DNA of 64,000 bases from positions 1,178,001 to 1,242,000 of the forward strand of contig NZ_JAPPRC010000006.1 of NCBI RefSeq assembly GCF_026672425.1, given 5' to 3'. The stretch comes from Pannonibacter sp. SL95. Its GTDB lineage: Bacteria > Pseudomonadota > Alphaproteobacteria > Rhizobiales > Stappiaceae. Shown here piece after piece: positions 1 to 9,258 of the stretch (position 1 is its first letter; every line of letters starts with the position of its first letter). The notes below the pieces were generated by a model. The model had not been told where the DNA came from. It was given only the letters and a program-made list of their open reading frames with translations, and searched no databases. A program made the translations under genes and the position numbers.

Positions 1-3000
1 CATCGCCTCGACCAGCAGCAGGGTCTCGCCCGGCTCGAAGTCAGTTTCGCTGGCAATGCCGGCGGCCCGGGCAAAGGCGGCAAAGCCCTCCGGCATGACG
101 TCGGCGATCGGGGCAATGCGCGCGGCGTCAGGCAGCAGCGTTGCGAACGTGCGGTAGGCAAGGTCGTCGCGGCGGGTTTCGCGGCCAAGGCGCACCGCGC
201 GGAAGCGGGCCTGGGTCAGCCGGGCAATGACGTCGCCATTTGCGTCCAGATACTCGAAGCTTGCCTCGATGGAACGCGGCGAAGCCTTGGTGACCTTGAT
301 CGTCACGCTGGCCGGAACGGCTTCCGGTGCCAGCAGGCGCAGCGCGCCGAAACGGATCGGCAGGAAGCTGGTCTGCGCCGGGATTTCCTTCACGCCGTTC
401 AGCAGCGCGAACAGGCCGTGGAAGCCTGCGTCCAGCAAAGTCGGACACAGCGCGAAGCGTTCGTCTGCCAGCGTCTCGATCTGCGGCTTCAGGGTCACCG
501 TTGCGGTCGTCGCATCATGGGTGACGACGGTTTCCGCGCGCTGGAAGGCTGGGCCGTAGCGCAGCCCAAAGGCCCGGGTGACCTCGTAGAGGGCCGCATG
601 GTCGAGCGTGACAAGCGTCTCGCTTCCGGTCTTCAGAACCGGCGTCCGGTCCTTGCGAACGGCGGACACATAGTGGCCACGGGCATTGAGCGCCCATTCG
701 GCACCCGCCAGACGCGGCCGCGACATGACTTCCACGACATGGTCGTCGGAGGAGATGCGGACCTGGGTCTCGAAGGTCTCGGCACCGTCAAACACCAGCG
801 GCCGCAGGATGTCGAAATCACGCAGCTCGATCTCGTCGGCACCGGACCAGCGCAGGGCAGCGCGCAGGGCCATTTCGGTGTAGTAGCCGGCGGCCGGGAA
901 CACGATGGACTCTTCCACCTTGTGATCGGCCAGCCAAGGCAGCATGGCCGGATCAACGTGGTTGAACCACTCGCCCACGTCCTGGCGCAGCCGGTAGCCA
1001 AGCAGCGGCCAGCTCTTGCCGAACATGTAGTCGACGCTTTCGGCCGTCGCCTCAGGCTTGAAGGGCACGTTCTGCCAGGGGTAGTTCGGCAGGGCAACCG
1101 GCTGCAGCGGCGCTTCGCCGAAGAACGCATCCAGCTCGACCGCGCCACCAAAGGCCAGCACGCCGGCGGCGGTGTGCTCGACCGGATTGCGGGCGGTTTC
1201 ACCATTCTTGGCCGGCATGTCGAGGCTGGCGAGCACATCGGCACGCTGGCCGCCCTCGCGCAGCACGTCGGTCATGTAGGTGCCGAGCACCGGACGCGAG
1301 CCAATTTCCAGGAACACGGAGATGCCGTCAGCCGCCATCGCCTCGATGGCCGAGGAGAACAGCACCGGCTGGCGCACGTTGCGCCACCAGTAATCCGGGT
1401 CCAGCGCCACATCGCGCTTGTCCGGGTCAACGGTCGAATAGAACGGGATGTCGGACTGACGCGGCACAACGCCATCCAGCGCGGCCAGCAGCGGCTCGCG
1501 GATCGGCTCCACCAGCGCGCAGTGGAACGGATAGGCGAGGTTGAGCTTCTTCATCGCCCAACGCTTCTTGCGGGCGTATTTGCCGAAGGCGTCGAGGCTC
1601 TCGACCGGGCCGGAGATGGTCACGCTGCGCGGCGAGTTGATCGCGGCCAGCTCGATGCGTGGGAACCCGGCCTCGTCGATGGCTGCCTGTGCGTCCTGCG
1701 CCGACAGCAGGAGGGCGGCCATGGTGCCAAGATCACGAATGACCTCCTGACGCGTCGAGCGGGCGTGGATGACCTTGACGGCCTGGTCCAGCGTCAGCGC
1801 GCCAGAGCACCAGGCGGCCGCGACTTCGCCCACGCTGTGGCCGGCAACCGCGCTCGGGCGCAGGCCGCGCTTGGCCAGCGCCTCGACGAGGGCAACCTGG
1901 ACGGCAAACAGCAGCGGCTGTGCGATTTCCGTGCGCTCGATCTCGTTTTCGAGATCCTCGGAGAACAGCGTGGTCAGCAGCGACCAGCCGCCAAGGCCCA
2001 TGAACTTGCGGTCGACGCGCTCGAAGGCCTGCTGGAACGCCGTGTCCTTCTGATAGGCATCGCGACCCATGCCGGCCCATTGCGAGCCGTTGCCGGAAAA
2101 GACGAAGCCAACCTTTTGCTCGCCCTTGACCGAGCTGCCCTGCACGAGGTTCGGGCAGGTTTCGTCGGCCAGGAAGGTCTCGAGCACCCGGCGGCGCTCA
2201 TCGGCCGTGGCGCCCAGCACCACCAGGCGGTCGCCAAGAAGGTCGCGGGTATAGGCGGCGGAGGCCGCGATCTGCGCGGCCTTGCCGTCAGACGCGCCCT
2301 CCAGCGCCTCATGGTAGCGGCGGGCAAGCTGGCCGAGTGCGGCCTTGCCGCGAGCGCTCAGCACCAGCGGCGTGTCCAGGCGCAGCGCCTCGGCGGTGGC
2401 CTGAGCCGCGTCGCGGTCACCGTCGGCAATCACCACATGCGCATTGGTGCCACCGAAGCCGAAGGAGTTGATGCCGGCAAGGCGCGGCTTGTCCGAGGTC
2501 TTGAGGGCAACCGGCTCGCTGGCAACCTTGAGGTTCAGCTCTTCGAAGGCGATGTCCGGATTCGGCGTGTTGAAATGCAGCGAACGCGGCAGCTCGTTGT
2601 GCTCGAGCGCCAGCAACGACTTCAGCAGACCGACGAGACCGGAGACCGGCTCCAGATGGCCGACGTTGGTCTTCACCGAGCCGATATGCAGCACTTCGTC
2701 GCGCTTCTGCCCGATCACGGTGCCAAGCGCTTCCGCTTCCGCCGGATCGCCGACGCGCGTGCCGGTGCCATGGGCCTCGACGAAGGCCAGCGCATTGGGG
2801 TCAACCCCGCCAGCGCCATACATCTCGGCGAGCAGCGCTGCCTGGGCGTAGGGCGAGGGCAGGGAGAGACCGACCGTGCGGCCATCGGCGTTGATGCCCG
2901 AGGCGAGGATGCGGCCATGCACCCGCGTGCCATTGGCCCGCGCGACGCGCGAGGACTGCAGCACCAGGACGACGCCACCTTCCGAACGGACGTAACCGTC

Positions 3001-3702
3001 ACCATTGGCGTCGAACGCCTGGCAAAGCCCGGTGGGCGACAGCATCGAGGCGCGGGAGAAGCCGACGAAGGAGAACGGGCTCAGCAGCATGCTGACGCCG
3101 CAAACGATGGCGGTGTCGATCTGTCCGCTTTCCAGCGCCGAGACCGCTTCGTGCAGGGCGACGAGCGAGGACGAGCAGGCCGTGTCCACCGTGAAGGACG
3201 GGCCACGCAGGTCATAGATGTAGGAAATGCGGTTCGAGACGATCGACAGCGTGTTGCCGGTCATGAACTGCATGTCGGCGTTGGGCGGATCGATCACGAA
3301 GCGGTGGTGATAGTCGAGCGAGGACGCGCCAACATAGACGCCCGTGGAGGTGCCAGCCAGAGCGCTCGGCGGCAGGCCAGCCTGCTCCAGCGCTTCCCAG
3401 ACCAGCTGCAACAGGATGCGCTGCTGCGGATCCATCTGCAGCGCTTCGCGCGGCGAAATGCCGAAGAATGACGGATCAAAGCCCCAGACGTCATCCAGCT
3501 GACCGGCGGCCCAGGTGTAGGCCTTGCCGGCAGCGCTCCGGTCCGGATGACCGAATCGCGCCAAAGGCCAGCGGTCATTCGACACGCTGGTAACCGAGCA
3601 GCGACCTTCTTGAAGAAGATTCCAGAATTCGTTCGTATTTGCAGCGCCGGGAAGGCGGCTTGCATAACCAATGATTTCAATGTTGCTCTTAATAGAAGCC
3701 AT
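1..3702 (-). CDS. Type I polyketide synthase, N-terminal part (KS-AT-DH), cut by window edge
   Basis: About 1234 codons are visible. An in-frame TAG lies seven codons upstream of the ATG at 3702, which fixes the start. Residues 1-430 are a ketosynthase with the active-site motif DTACSSSL (Cys176), EAHGTGT (His311) and NVGHLE (His349). Residues about 530-850 are an acyltransferase with GHSVGE (Ser623) and a YPFH motif (His about 727), which is neither the malonyl-type HAFH nor the methylmalonyl-type YASH. Residues about 880-1190 are a dehydratase with His927 and a second motif, LLDAGFH (Asp1091). In the first motif (HKVEESIVFP) the usual Gly is Glu. The rest (probably ER, KR and ACP) lies outside the window. 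The organisation resembles single-protein iterative synthases such as rhizobial RkpA (capsule lipid), but the product cannot be read from this fragment. Confidence 0.93.
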   Translation of the reverse strand, partial: MASIKSNIEIIGYASRLPGAANTNEFWNLLQEGRCSVTSVSNDRWPLARFGHPDRSAAGKAYTWAAGQLDDVWGFDPSFFGISPREALQMDPQQRILLQLVWEALEQAGLPPSALAGTSTGVYVGASSLDYHHRFVIDPPNADMQFMTGNTLSIVSNRISYIYDLRGPSFTVDTACSSSLVALHEAVSALESGQIDTAIVCGVSMLLSPFSFVGFSRASMLSPTGLCQAFDANGDGYVRSEGGVVLVLQSSRVARANGTRVHGRILASGINADGRTVGLSLPSPYAQAALLAEMYGAGGVDPNALAFVEAHGTGTRVGDPAEAEALGTVIGQKRDEVLHIGSVKTNVGHLEPVSGLVGLLKSLLALEHNELPRSLHFNTPNPDIAFEELNLKVASEPVALKTSDKPRLAGINSFGFGGTNAHVVIADGDRDAAQATAEALRLDTPLVLSARGKAALGQLARRYHEALEGASDGKAAQIAASAAYTRDLLGDRLVVLGATADERRRVLETFLADETCPNLVQGSSVKGEQKVGFVFSGNGSQWAGMGRDAYQKDTAFQQAFERVDRKFMGLGGWSLLTTLFSEDLENEIERTEIAQPLLFAVQVALVEALAKRGLRPSAVAGHSVGEVAAAWCSGALTLDQAVKVIHARSTRQEVIRDLGTMAALLLSAQDAQAAIDEAGFPRIELAAINSPRSVTISGPVESLDAFGKYARKKRWAMKKLNLAYPFHCALVEPIREPLLAALDGVVPRQSDIPFYSTVDPDKRDVALDPDYWWRNVRQPVLFSSAIEAMAADGISVFLEIGSRPVLGTYMTDVLREGGQRADVLASLDMPAKNGETARNPVEHTAAGVLAFGGAVELDAFFGEAPLQPVALPNYPWQNVPFKPEATAESVDYMFGKSWPLLGYRLRQDVGEWFNHVDPAMLPWLADHKVEESIVFPAAGYYTEMALRAALRWSGADEIELRDFDILRPLVFDGAETFETQVRISSDDHVVEVMSRPRLAGAEWALNARGHYVSAVRKDRTPVLKTGSETLVTLDHAALYEVTRAFGLRYGPAFQRAETVVTHDATTATVTLKPQIETLADERFALCPTLLDAGFHGLFALLNGVKEIPAQTSFLPIRFGALRLLAPEAVPASVTIKVTKASPRSIEASFEYLDANGDVIARLTQARFRAVRLGRETRRDDLAYRTFATLLPDAARIAPIADVMPEGFAAFARAAGIASETDFEPGETLLLVEAM

Positions 3703-4261
3703 TCGAAAAGCCTGTGCGTCCTACCGTCTTGCTTGGTCAATCAGTTCTGCTTGAGCTTCATTGAAGCGGGGCGAGCAGTGTCACTGTTGACTGGCGCGAA
3801 GACGCAAATCTCTCATTGGTTACGAACTGGGCCGGCATAGGTCCTCGTCTCGATCTGTCAGATTAGAGGTGGATCTCCCCGAGTGGACCCGCAGCTCACT
3901 ATCCGAAAACATCTACGCTATTTGCCGTCCCCATGACAACAACCAGTCCCGACTTGGCATGGGCCAGCGGACCTGGCCGTGCAACGGACACGGCGGCTCA
4001 GATTGCGGATACTCGGGCAAGATGGCATGTGCAAGGCGAAAGCAGCGCCAACCGCTCTTTACTCCCGGTTAAGGGTCCCGATGAGCACACGTCGTCATCT
4101 TTCGGGACTGATGGCGACGGGAGAAATTCCAGCGCAGGCACAAAAACAGCTTCGGGCAAGACCGTCTGCCCGACGGTCTTGCCCGAGTGCCTGGCCCGCA
4201 AAGGGACCAGACGGAGAGGGTCACGTGTGACGTCCGGCGGGGGCGGCCGTTACGCGCGCCT
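3703..4261. other. Intergenic region, 5' of the PKS gene and 3' of the MttB-like gene
   Basis: This stretch holds the leader and promoter of the PKS gene on the right-to-left strand and the 3' end of the next minus-strand gene. Its base composition is more even than the flanking genes. Short open frames occur on both strands but have no recognisable domains or ribosome sites. The only clear structure is the 14-bp hairpin at 4153-4185. Confidence 0.5.
4153..4185 (-). terminator. Rho-independent-type terminator of the MttB-like gene
   Basis: A perfect 14-bp inverted repeat (CGGGCAAGACCGTC and its complement) encloses a 5-nt loop. Read on the minus strand it is followed within 10 nt by a run of five T. 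It lies about 75 bp beyond the stop codon of the methyltransferase at 4262-5803, so it most likely ends that transcript. Confidence 0.6.
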
Positions 4262-5803
4262 TCAGACGTTGCTGTCCGGGAACGAGGCCTTGCGCTGCGC
4301 CATGAACGCAATCAGCGCCTCGTCGATGGCCGGGTCGAGGGCCGGGGCCTCGTAATCGGCCAGCATCTTTTTCCAGATCGCATTGGCGCGCCGGGCCGCA
4401 TCCAGTTCGCCATCGGCAAGCCACTGCTCATAGGAATTGTTGTCAGCCACCTGCGAGCGGTAGAACGCGCTCTCGAAGTTGCGCTGGGTGTGGTTCGCGC
4501 CGAGGAAGTGGCCGCCGGGACCGACTTCGCGCAGGGCGTCCATCGCCATGCCTTCTTCCGAGAGATCAATGCCCTTGGCCAGCACATGCATCATGCCGAG
4601 CTGGTCGGCGTCCATGACGAATTTCTCATAGGACGAGCACAGCCCGCCTTCCAGCCAGCCGGCGGCGTGGAGGCAGAAGTTGACGCCCGACACCACGGTC
4701 GCGGCGATCGTCTGGGCCGATTCCTGCGCCGATTGCGCATCCGGCACCTTCGACGAGGTGAAGGACCCGCCAGAGCGGAAGGGCAGGTTCAGCCGCCGCG
4801 CCAGCTTTGAGGCGCCGTTGAGCAGCAGCGTGCCTTCCGGGCTGCCGAAGGTGGGGGCGCCGGACTGCATCGAGATCGATGACACGAAGGCGCCGAACAC
4901 AACCGGCGCGCCCGGGCGAATGAGCTGCGTCAGCGCGCAACCGGCCAGCGCTTCGGCCAGCACCTGCGCCAGCGTACCGGCAACCGTCACCGGGCTCATG
5001 GCGCCGGCGAGAATGAAGGGCGAGACGATGCAGGCCTGGTTCGCCTTTGCATAGACCTTCAGCGCGCCGAGCATGGTGGCATCGAAGACCAGCGGCGAAT
5101 TGGCGTTGATCAGCTGGATCATGACGCAGTTCTGGTCGACGAACTCCTCGCCGAACAGGATCTGCGCCATCTTCACCGAATCTTCCGCCCGTTCCGGATG
5201 GGTGACCGAGCCCATGAACGGCTTGTCCGACCATTTCATGTGCGAATAGACCATGTCGAAATGGCGCTTGTTCACCGGCAGGTCGACCGGTTCGCACACC
5301 GTGCCGCCCGAATGGTGCATGTAGGGCGACAGGTAGGACAGCTTCACGAAGTTGCGGAAGTCCTCGATGGTGCCATAACGGCGGCCCTTGTCGAGGTCGG
5401 TGACGAACGGGGGGCCATAGACCGGGGCAAAGACCAGGTTGTTGCCGCCGATGACCACGTTGCGGGCCGGGTTGCGCGCATGCTGGACGAACTCAGACGG
5501 TGCCGTCTTGACGATCTGCTGCAGCATTCCCTTCGGAAAGCGCACCCGCTCGCCCTGGATATCGGCCCCGGCTTCTTTCCAGATCGCGATCGTTTCCGGA
5601 TCGTCGCGGAACTCGATGCCGATCTCCTGCAGGATCACATCGGCCTGCGCCTCGATCTGCGCCGCGCCTTCATCCGACAGCACGTCGAAGATCGGAATGC
5701 CGCGGGTGATATAGGGCAGGCCAAGCCCGCCCGCACCGCTTGCACGGGCTTCACGGCGCGCGCTGCGCCCCCGGCGGCCGGCAGAAACTGCGACATCAGA
5801 CAT
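4262..5803 (-). CDS. MttB-superfamily (trimethylamine methyltransferase-like) corrinoid methyltransferase, non-pyrrolysine
   Basis: This 513-residue protein matches the MttB superfamily over nearly its full length, after a basic Arg/Gly-rich N-terminal stretch of about 25 residues. It reads through without an in-frame amber codon, so it is not a pyrrolysine enzyme. Non-Pyl members studied in anaerobes demethylate quaternary amines such as glycine betaine, proline betaine or carnitine and pass the methyl to a cobalt corrinoid protein. Its likely partners, a corrinoid protein and reductive activator, are encoded at 52-58 kb rather than beside it. It is divergent from a dimethylglycine-dehydrogenase-like gene, and a GGGAGC ribosome site precedes the ATG. 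The family is clear. The substrate is not, although the neighbourhood favours a betaine. Confidence 0.88.
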   Translation of the reverse strand: MSDVAVSAGRRGRSARREARASGAGGLGLPYITRGIPIFDVLSDEGAAQIEAQADVILQEIGIEFRDDPETIAIWKEAGADIQGERVRFPKGMLQQIVKTAPSEFVQHARNPARNVVIGGNNLVFAPVYGPPFVTDLDKGRRYGTIEDFRNFVKLSYLSPYMHHSGGTVCEPVDLPVNKRHFDMVYSHMKWSDKPFMGSVTHPERAEDSVKMAQILFGEEFVDQNCVMIQLINANSPLVFDATMLGALKVYAKANQACIVSPFILAGAMSPVTVAGTLAQVLAEALAGCALTQLIRPGAPVVFGAFVSSISMQSGAPTFGSPEGTLLLNGASKLARRLNLPFRSGGSFTSSKVPDAQSAQESAQTIAATVVSGVNFCLHAAGWLEGGLCSSYEKFVMDADQLGMMHVLAKGIDLSEEGMAMDALREVGPGGHFLGANHTQRNFESAFYRSQVADNNSYEQWLADGELDAARRANAIWKKMLADYEAPALDPAIDEALIAFMAQRKASFPDSNV

Positions 5804-6133
5804 GGGGTAGCTCCCGGAAAAGATCCTGCGTTGCTTTCAACGTCGCTTCCACTGTCGGCCAGGCGGCAGCAAAAGCCCGTCAAGGAACCGTCTCAGGCTA
5901 CTCTATTTGCGGCATCCCCCCAGCAGGATCAGGTGCCGCAGCCATTGCTGGAAAACGACATGGCGTGTCGCCGGCGTGATGCTGCCATGACGCAATTAGG
6001 CCAATTGCCCGCCGGGCCGCACCCGATACTGCCGCTCATGGATTTGACACCCGCGCCGCTCCTCCTGCCGGACGCGGGCTTTCGCTGCCGGACACTGCAC
6101 CGGCGCGTGGTCGTGAGTGAAAAGGGATACGAA
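5804..6133. promoter_or_regulatory. Divergent promoter region between the methyltransferase and flavoprotein genes
   Basis: The 330 bp separate two divergent catabolic genes and must contain both promoters. A long open frame runs through it into the flavoprotein but lacks domain similarity, so I read it as non-coding. One inverted repeat is visible: GCAATT at 5992-5997 and AATTGC at 6003-6008, five bases apart. It is a candidate operator. No regulator gene is adjacent. Confidence 0.4.
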
Positions 6134-8695
6134 ATGTCTGCATTTCCCGAGAAGGCAAAGATCGTCATCATCGGCCTCGGCGGCATCGTCGGCGCCTCGG
6201 TGGCCCATCACCTGATCGAGCGCGGCTGGGACGACATCGTCGGCATCGACAAGTCCGGCATCCCCACCGACATCGGCTCCACCGCCCACGCCTCCGACTT
6301 CTGCTACACCACAAGCCACGACTACCTGTCGGTCTGGACGACGCAATACTCCATCGATTTCTTCGAGAAGATGGGCCACTACGCCCGCATTGGCGGTCTG
6401 GAGGTCGTGCGCAAGGGCCATGACAGCTGGATGGAAGAGGTCAAGCGCAAGCTCTCCTCCGCCCGCGCCTTCGGCACGAGAGCCCATTACGTCTCCCCGT
6501 CCGAGATCAAGACGCTGTTCCCCCTCATCGAGGAGGGTGAGGTGATGGGCGGCCTGTTCGATCCCGACGCCGGCCTCGTCGTGCCGCGCTCGCAGACCGT
6601 CGCCGGCAAGCTGGTCGACCAGGGCGAGGCGAGCGGCAAGCTCAAGGTCTTCGCCAACACGCCGGCCCAGTCGCTGATCGTCGAGGGTGGCCGCATCAAG
6701 GGCGTCGTCACCCACCGCGGGACGATCATGGCTGACCATGTCATCGTCTGCGCCGGGCTCTGGGGCCGGCTGATTGCCGAGATGGTGGGCGAGGACCTGC
6801 CGGTCATGCCGGTCGACCATCCCCTGACCTTCTTCGGCCCGTTCAACGAGTTTGAGGGCACGGGCAAGGAAATCGGCTACCCGCTGCTGCGCGACCAGGG
6901 CAACTCCGCCTATATGCGCGACACCGGCGACCCGAAGACCACCGAGGGCGGCCAGATCGAGTGGGGCTATTACGAGACCGACAATCCGCGCATGTGCCAC
7001 CCGCGCGACCTTCTGGAAAAGCACCAGGCCCGCCTGTCGCCGTCGCAGCGCGACCTTGAACTGGAGCAGGTCATGGCGCCGCTGGAGCGCGCCATGGAGC
7101 TGACGCCGGTTCTGGCCGAGCTTGGCTACAACGAGAGCCATTCCTTCAACGGCCTGCTGCAGGTCTCCGCCGCCGGCGGCCCGTCCTGCGGCGAGAGCCA
7201 GAAGGTGAGGGGGCTGTGGTACTGCGTCGCCATCTGGGTCAAGGACGGCCCGGGCTATGGCAAGCTGATCGCGGACTGGATCACCGACGGCCGCACCGCC
7301 ATCGACCACAATTCCATCGACTATTCGCGCTTCTACAAGCATCAGCTCACGGAAAAGTTCATCGAGGGCCGCTGCTATGAAGCCGCCCAGAAGATCTACT
7401 ATCCCGCCGTCCACACCCGCGAGCCCTATGCCTCGGGCCGTGGTGCCAAGCGCTCGCCCTTCTACGAGCGCGAAGTGGCGCTGGGCGGCTATTTCATGGA
7501 GCTGGGCGGCTGGGAACGCGCGCATGGCTACAAGGCCAACGAGCATCTTCTGGAGAAATATGGCGCCCGGGTGCCGGTGCGCGCCAACGAATGGGACAAC
7601 CGCCACTTCTGGCGCGTCTCCAATGCCGAGCATCTCGCCATGAGCGAGGATTGCGGCATGGTCAATCTCAGCCACTTCTACATCTTCGACGTGGAGGGGC
7701 CGGACCACGTGGAGCTGATGGAATGGCTTTGCGCGGCCAAGATCGGTGGCGATGCCAACATCGGCAAGGGCATCTACACCCATTTCCTCGATGACGAGGG
7801 CATGGTTCGCGCCGACCTCACCGTGATCCGCATGGCCGACCGCTGCCGCATCATCGACGGCGCCGACGCCGGTCCGCGCGATTTCCACTACGTGAAGCGC
7901 ACCGCCGAGGACAAGGGCTTCAACGTCACCGTCACGGATGTCTCGGAAGCCTATGTCACCATCGGCGTCTGGGGCCCCAACGCCCGTGCGAAGCTGAAGC
8001 AGGTGGTGGCCGACCCGGCCGGGCTCGACCCGGAAAACTTCGCCTTCGCCGCCATCAAGCCGATCGAGATCGCCGGCAAGACCGTCTCCGCCTTCCGCAT
8101 TTCCTATGTCGGCGAGCAGGGCTGGGAACTGCACATGAAATACGAGGACGGCCTGGCCGTCTGGGACGCGCTGCAGGCCGCCGGCATCATGGCCTTCGGC
8201 GTCGAGACCTACGCCAACTCCCGCCGCATGGAAAAGAGCCTGCGGCTGCAGAACGCCGATCTCCTCACCCAGTACAACCTGATCGAAGCCGATCTCGCCC
8301 GCCCGAAGGTCAAGGAGGCCGACTTCCGCGGCAAGGCCAAGCACCTGGAGTACAAGGCGCGCGACAGGCAGCCGGCCATGCTCTGCACGCTGGTGATGAC
8401 CGACAATGTCGATGCCGCAGGCGTCGCCCGCTATCCCGTCGGCTCCATGCCGGTGGTGGACCCGTTGACCGGCGCGGTCCTCGTCGACAGCCTCGGCCGC
8501 CGCTCCTACACCACCTCCGTCGCCTATGGCCCGACCATCGGCAAGAACATCGCGCTCGCCTATCTGCCCGCAGACTATTGCGAGGTAGGCCGCAAGCTGA
8601 CCGTTGAATATTTCAACGAAAGCTACCCCGTCGAGGTCGCCGCCGTCGGCTACAAGCCGCTGTATGATCCGGAAAACCAGAAGCCGCGGAGTTGA
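6134..8695 (+). CDS. FAD-dependent dehydrogenase with GcvT domain (dimethylglycine/sarcosine dehydrogenase-like)
   Basis: The 853-residue protein begins at an ATG preceded by AAAAGGGA. Residues 8-390 form a DAO-type FAD domain with the dinucleotide motif GLGGIVG. A short FAO_M linker follows, then a GcvT folate-binding domain (about 450-730) and its C-terminal barrel (about 740-840). Enzymes of this build oxidise an N-methyl group and hand the carbon to tetrahydrofolate as 5,10-methylene-THF. In characterised members a His after the FAD motif binds FAD covalently (TTWH). Here the equivalent stretch is STAHASDFCY, with His52 as the candidate. Divergent pairing with an MttB-like methyltransferase and nearby bmt suggest a role in betaine, dimethylglycine or sarcosine demethylation. 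The exact substrate is unproven. Confidence 0.88.
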   Translation: MSAFPEKAKIVIIGLGGIVGASVAHHLIERGWDDIVGIDKSGIPTDIGSTAHASDFCYTTSHDYLSVWTTQYSIDFFEKMGHYARIGGLEVVRKGHDSWMEEVKRKLSSARAFGTRAHYVSPSEIKTLFPLIEEGEVMGGLFDPDAGLVVPRSQTVAGKLVDQGEASGKLKVFANTPAQSLIVEGGRIKGVVTHRGTIMADHVIVCAGLWGRLIAEMVGEDLPVMPVDHPLTFFGPFNEFEGTGKEIGYPLLRDQGNSAYMRDTGDPKTTEGGQIEWGYYETDNPRMCHPRDLLEKHQARLSPSQRDLELEQVMAPLERAMELTPVLAELGYNESHSFNGLLQVSAAGGPSCGESQKVRGLWYCVAIWVKDGPGYGKLIADWITDGRTAIDHNSIDYSRFYKHQLTEKFIEGRCYEAAQKIYYPAVHTREPYASGRGAKRSPFYEREVALGGYFMELGGWERAHGYKANEHLLEKYGARVPVRANEWDNRHFWRVSNAEHLAMSEDCGMVNLSHFYIFDVEGPDHVELMEWLCAAKIGGDANIGKGIYTHFLDDEGMVRADLTVIRMADRCRIIDGADAGPRDFHYVKRTAEDKGFNVTVTDVSEAYVTIGVWGPNARAKLKQVVADPAGLDPENFAFAAIKPIEIAGKTVSAFRISYVGEQGWELHMKYEDGLAVWDALQAAGIMAFGVETYANSRRMEKSLRLQNADLLTQYNLIEADLARPKVKEADFRGKAKHLEYKARDRQPAMLCTLVMTDNVDAAGVARYPVGSMPVVDPLTGAVLVDSLGRRSYTTSVAYGPTIGKNIALAYLPADYCEVGRKLTVEYFNESYPVEVAAVGYKPLYDPENQKPRS

Positions 8696-8828
8696 TCGCT
8701 CGTCGGCGGCTCACGGCCTCTGCCCTTTGTGGCTGGGGCCGGTCGCCTTCCCATGGCCCCCCGGGCGCCCTCTCCCCCCTTGAGGTGGAGAGGGCATGAG
8801 GTGGGAAGGCGGTGCCAAATTCTCGGCT

Positions 8829-8926
8829 GTCATCCCGGTTTGCCGCGTAGCGGCAAGACCGGGATCCAGTAACCCCGGTGAGGGGGAAGACAGTAGGTAC
8901 TGGATCCCCGCCTTCGCGGGGATGAC
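8829..8926. repeat. Palindromic intergenic repeat
   Basis: This 98-bp element begins GTCATCCCGG and ends GGGGATGAC, with internal complementary arms around GGGATCCAGTA and TACTGGATCCC. It is a type of short interspersed palindrome common between genes in Hyphomicrobiales. Similar GTCATCCCGG ends occur in the insert at 41.8-41.95 kb. It may also act as the transcript end of the preceding flavoprotein gene. Confidence 0.6.
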
Positions 8927-8984
8927 AGGAGTGGACGATGGTATGGAGACACACCCGACTCCGCGCCTGCCGGACCGGCCATTG

Positions 8985-9123
8985 TCTCTCCCCCTTTGCC
9001 TGGGAGATGTCTGCGCCAGCAGACAGAGGGGGTATCAGCGCTACGGCAGACCCGGCGCCGAAGATCATCGCACCGCTGCTCCCCCCCCCCCCCCCCCCCC
9101 CCCTCTGCCCCCTAGGGGGGGGG
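8985..9123. repeat. Copy of a dispersed GC-rich mosaic element with a 23-base poly-C tract
   Basis: The sequence starts with C-rich bases, runs through GAGATGTCTGCGCCAGCAGA and ends in CCCCTAGGGGGGGGG. It matches the element at 10876-11023, including a shared middle section (GATCATCGCACCG). Bases 9081-9103 are 23 consecutive C, followed shortly by nine G at 9115-9123. The homopolymer may be a replication-slippage site or an assembly error. Confidence 0.6.
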
Positions 9124-9258
9124 AGGAGTAGTGGGGCGTTGCCTTTATTTCAGCTGCCGCTAGGTCACGCGGACGAGGCAAAAGTCTGATTTGGACCTTT
9201 CAATTCTGTTGAACTTACATCAATCTACGTGTCTGGGTTGTTTCTTGGAGCGTTGGTG

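Noticed and set aside
418-3471. A 1017-codon open frame on the plus strand opposite the PKS gene
   Set aside because: It is the complement of a clear KS-AT-DH coding sequence, has low-complexity Arg/Gly/His composition and no domains. High GC makes such antisense frames long.
4262-5803. Pyrrolysine-containing trimethylamine methyltransferase
   Set aside because: The frame is complete without an in-frame TAG, and no pylT or pylS-like gene is visible.
5198-6133. In-frame extension of the flavoprotein open frame to the left
   Set aside because: It overlaps the divergent methyltransferase antisense. Family similarity and a ribosome site begin at 6134.
5996-8344. A 782-codon minus-strand frame opposite the GcvT-domain flavoprotein
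   Set aside because: It is antisense to a gene with clear FAD and GcvT motifs, and has no ribosome site or family similarity.
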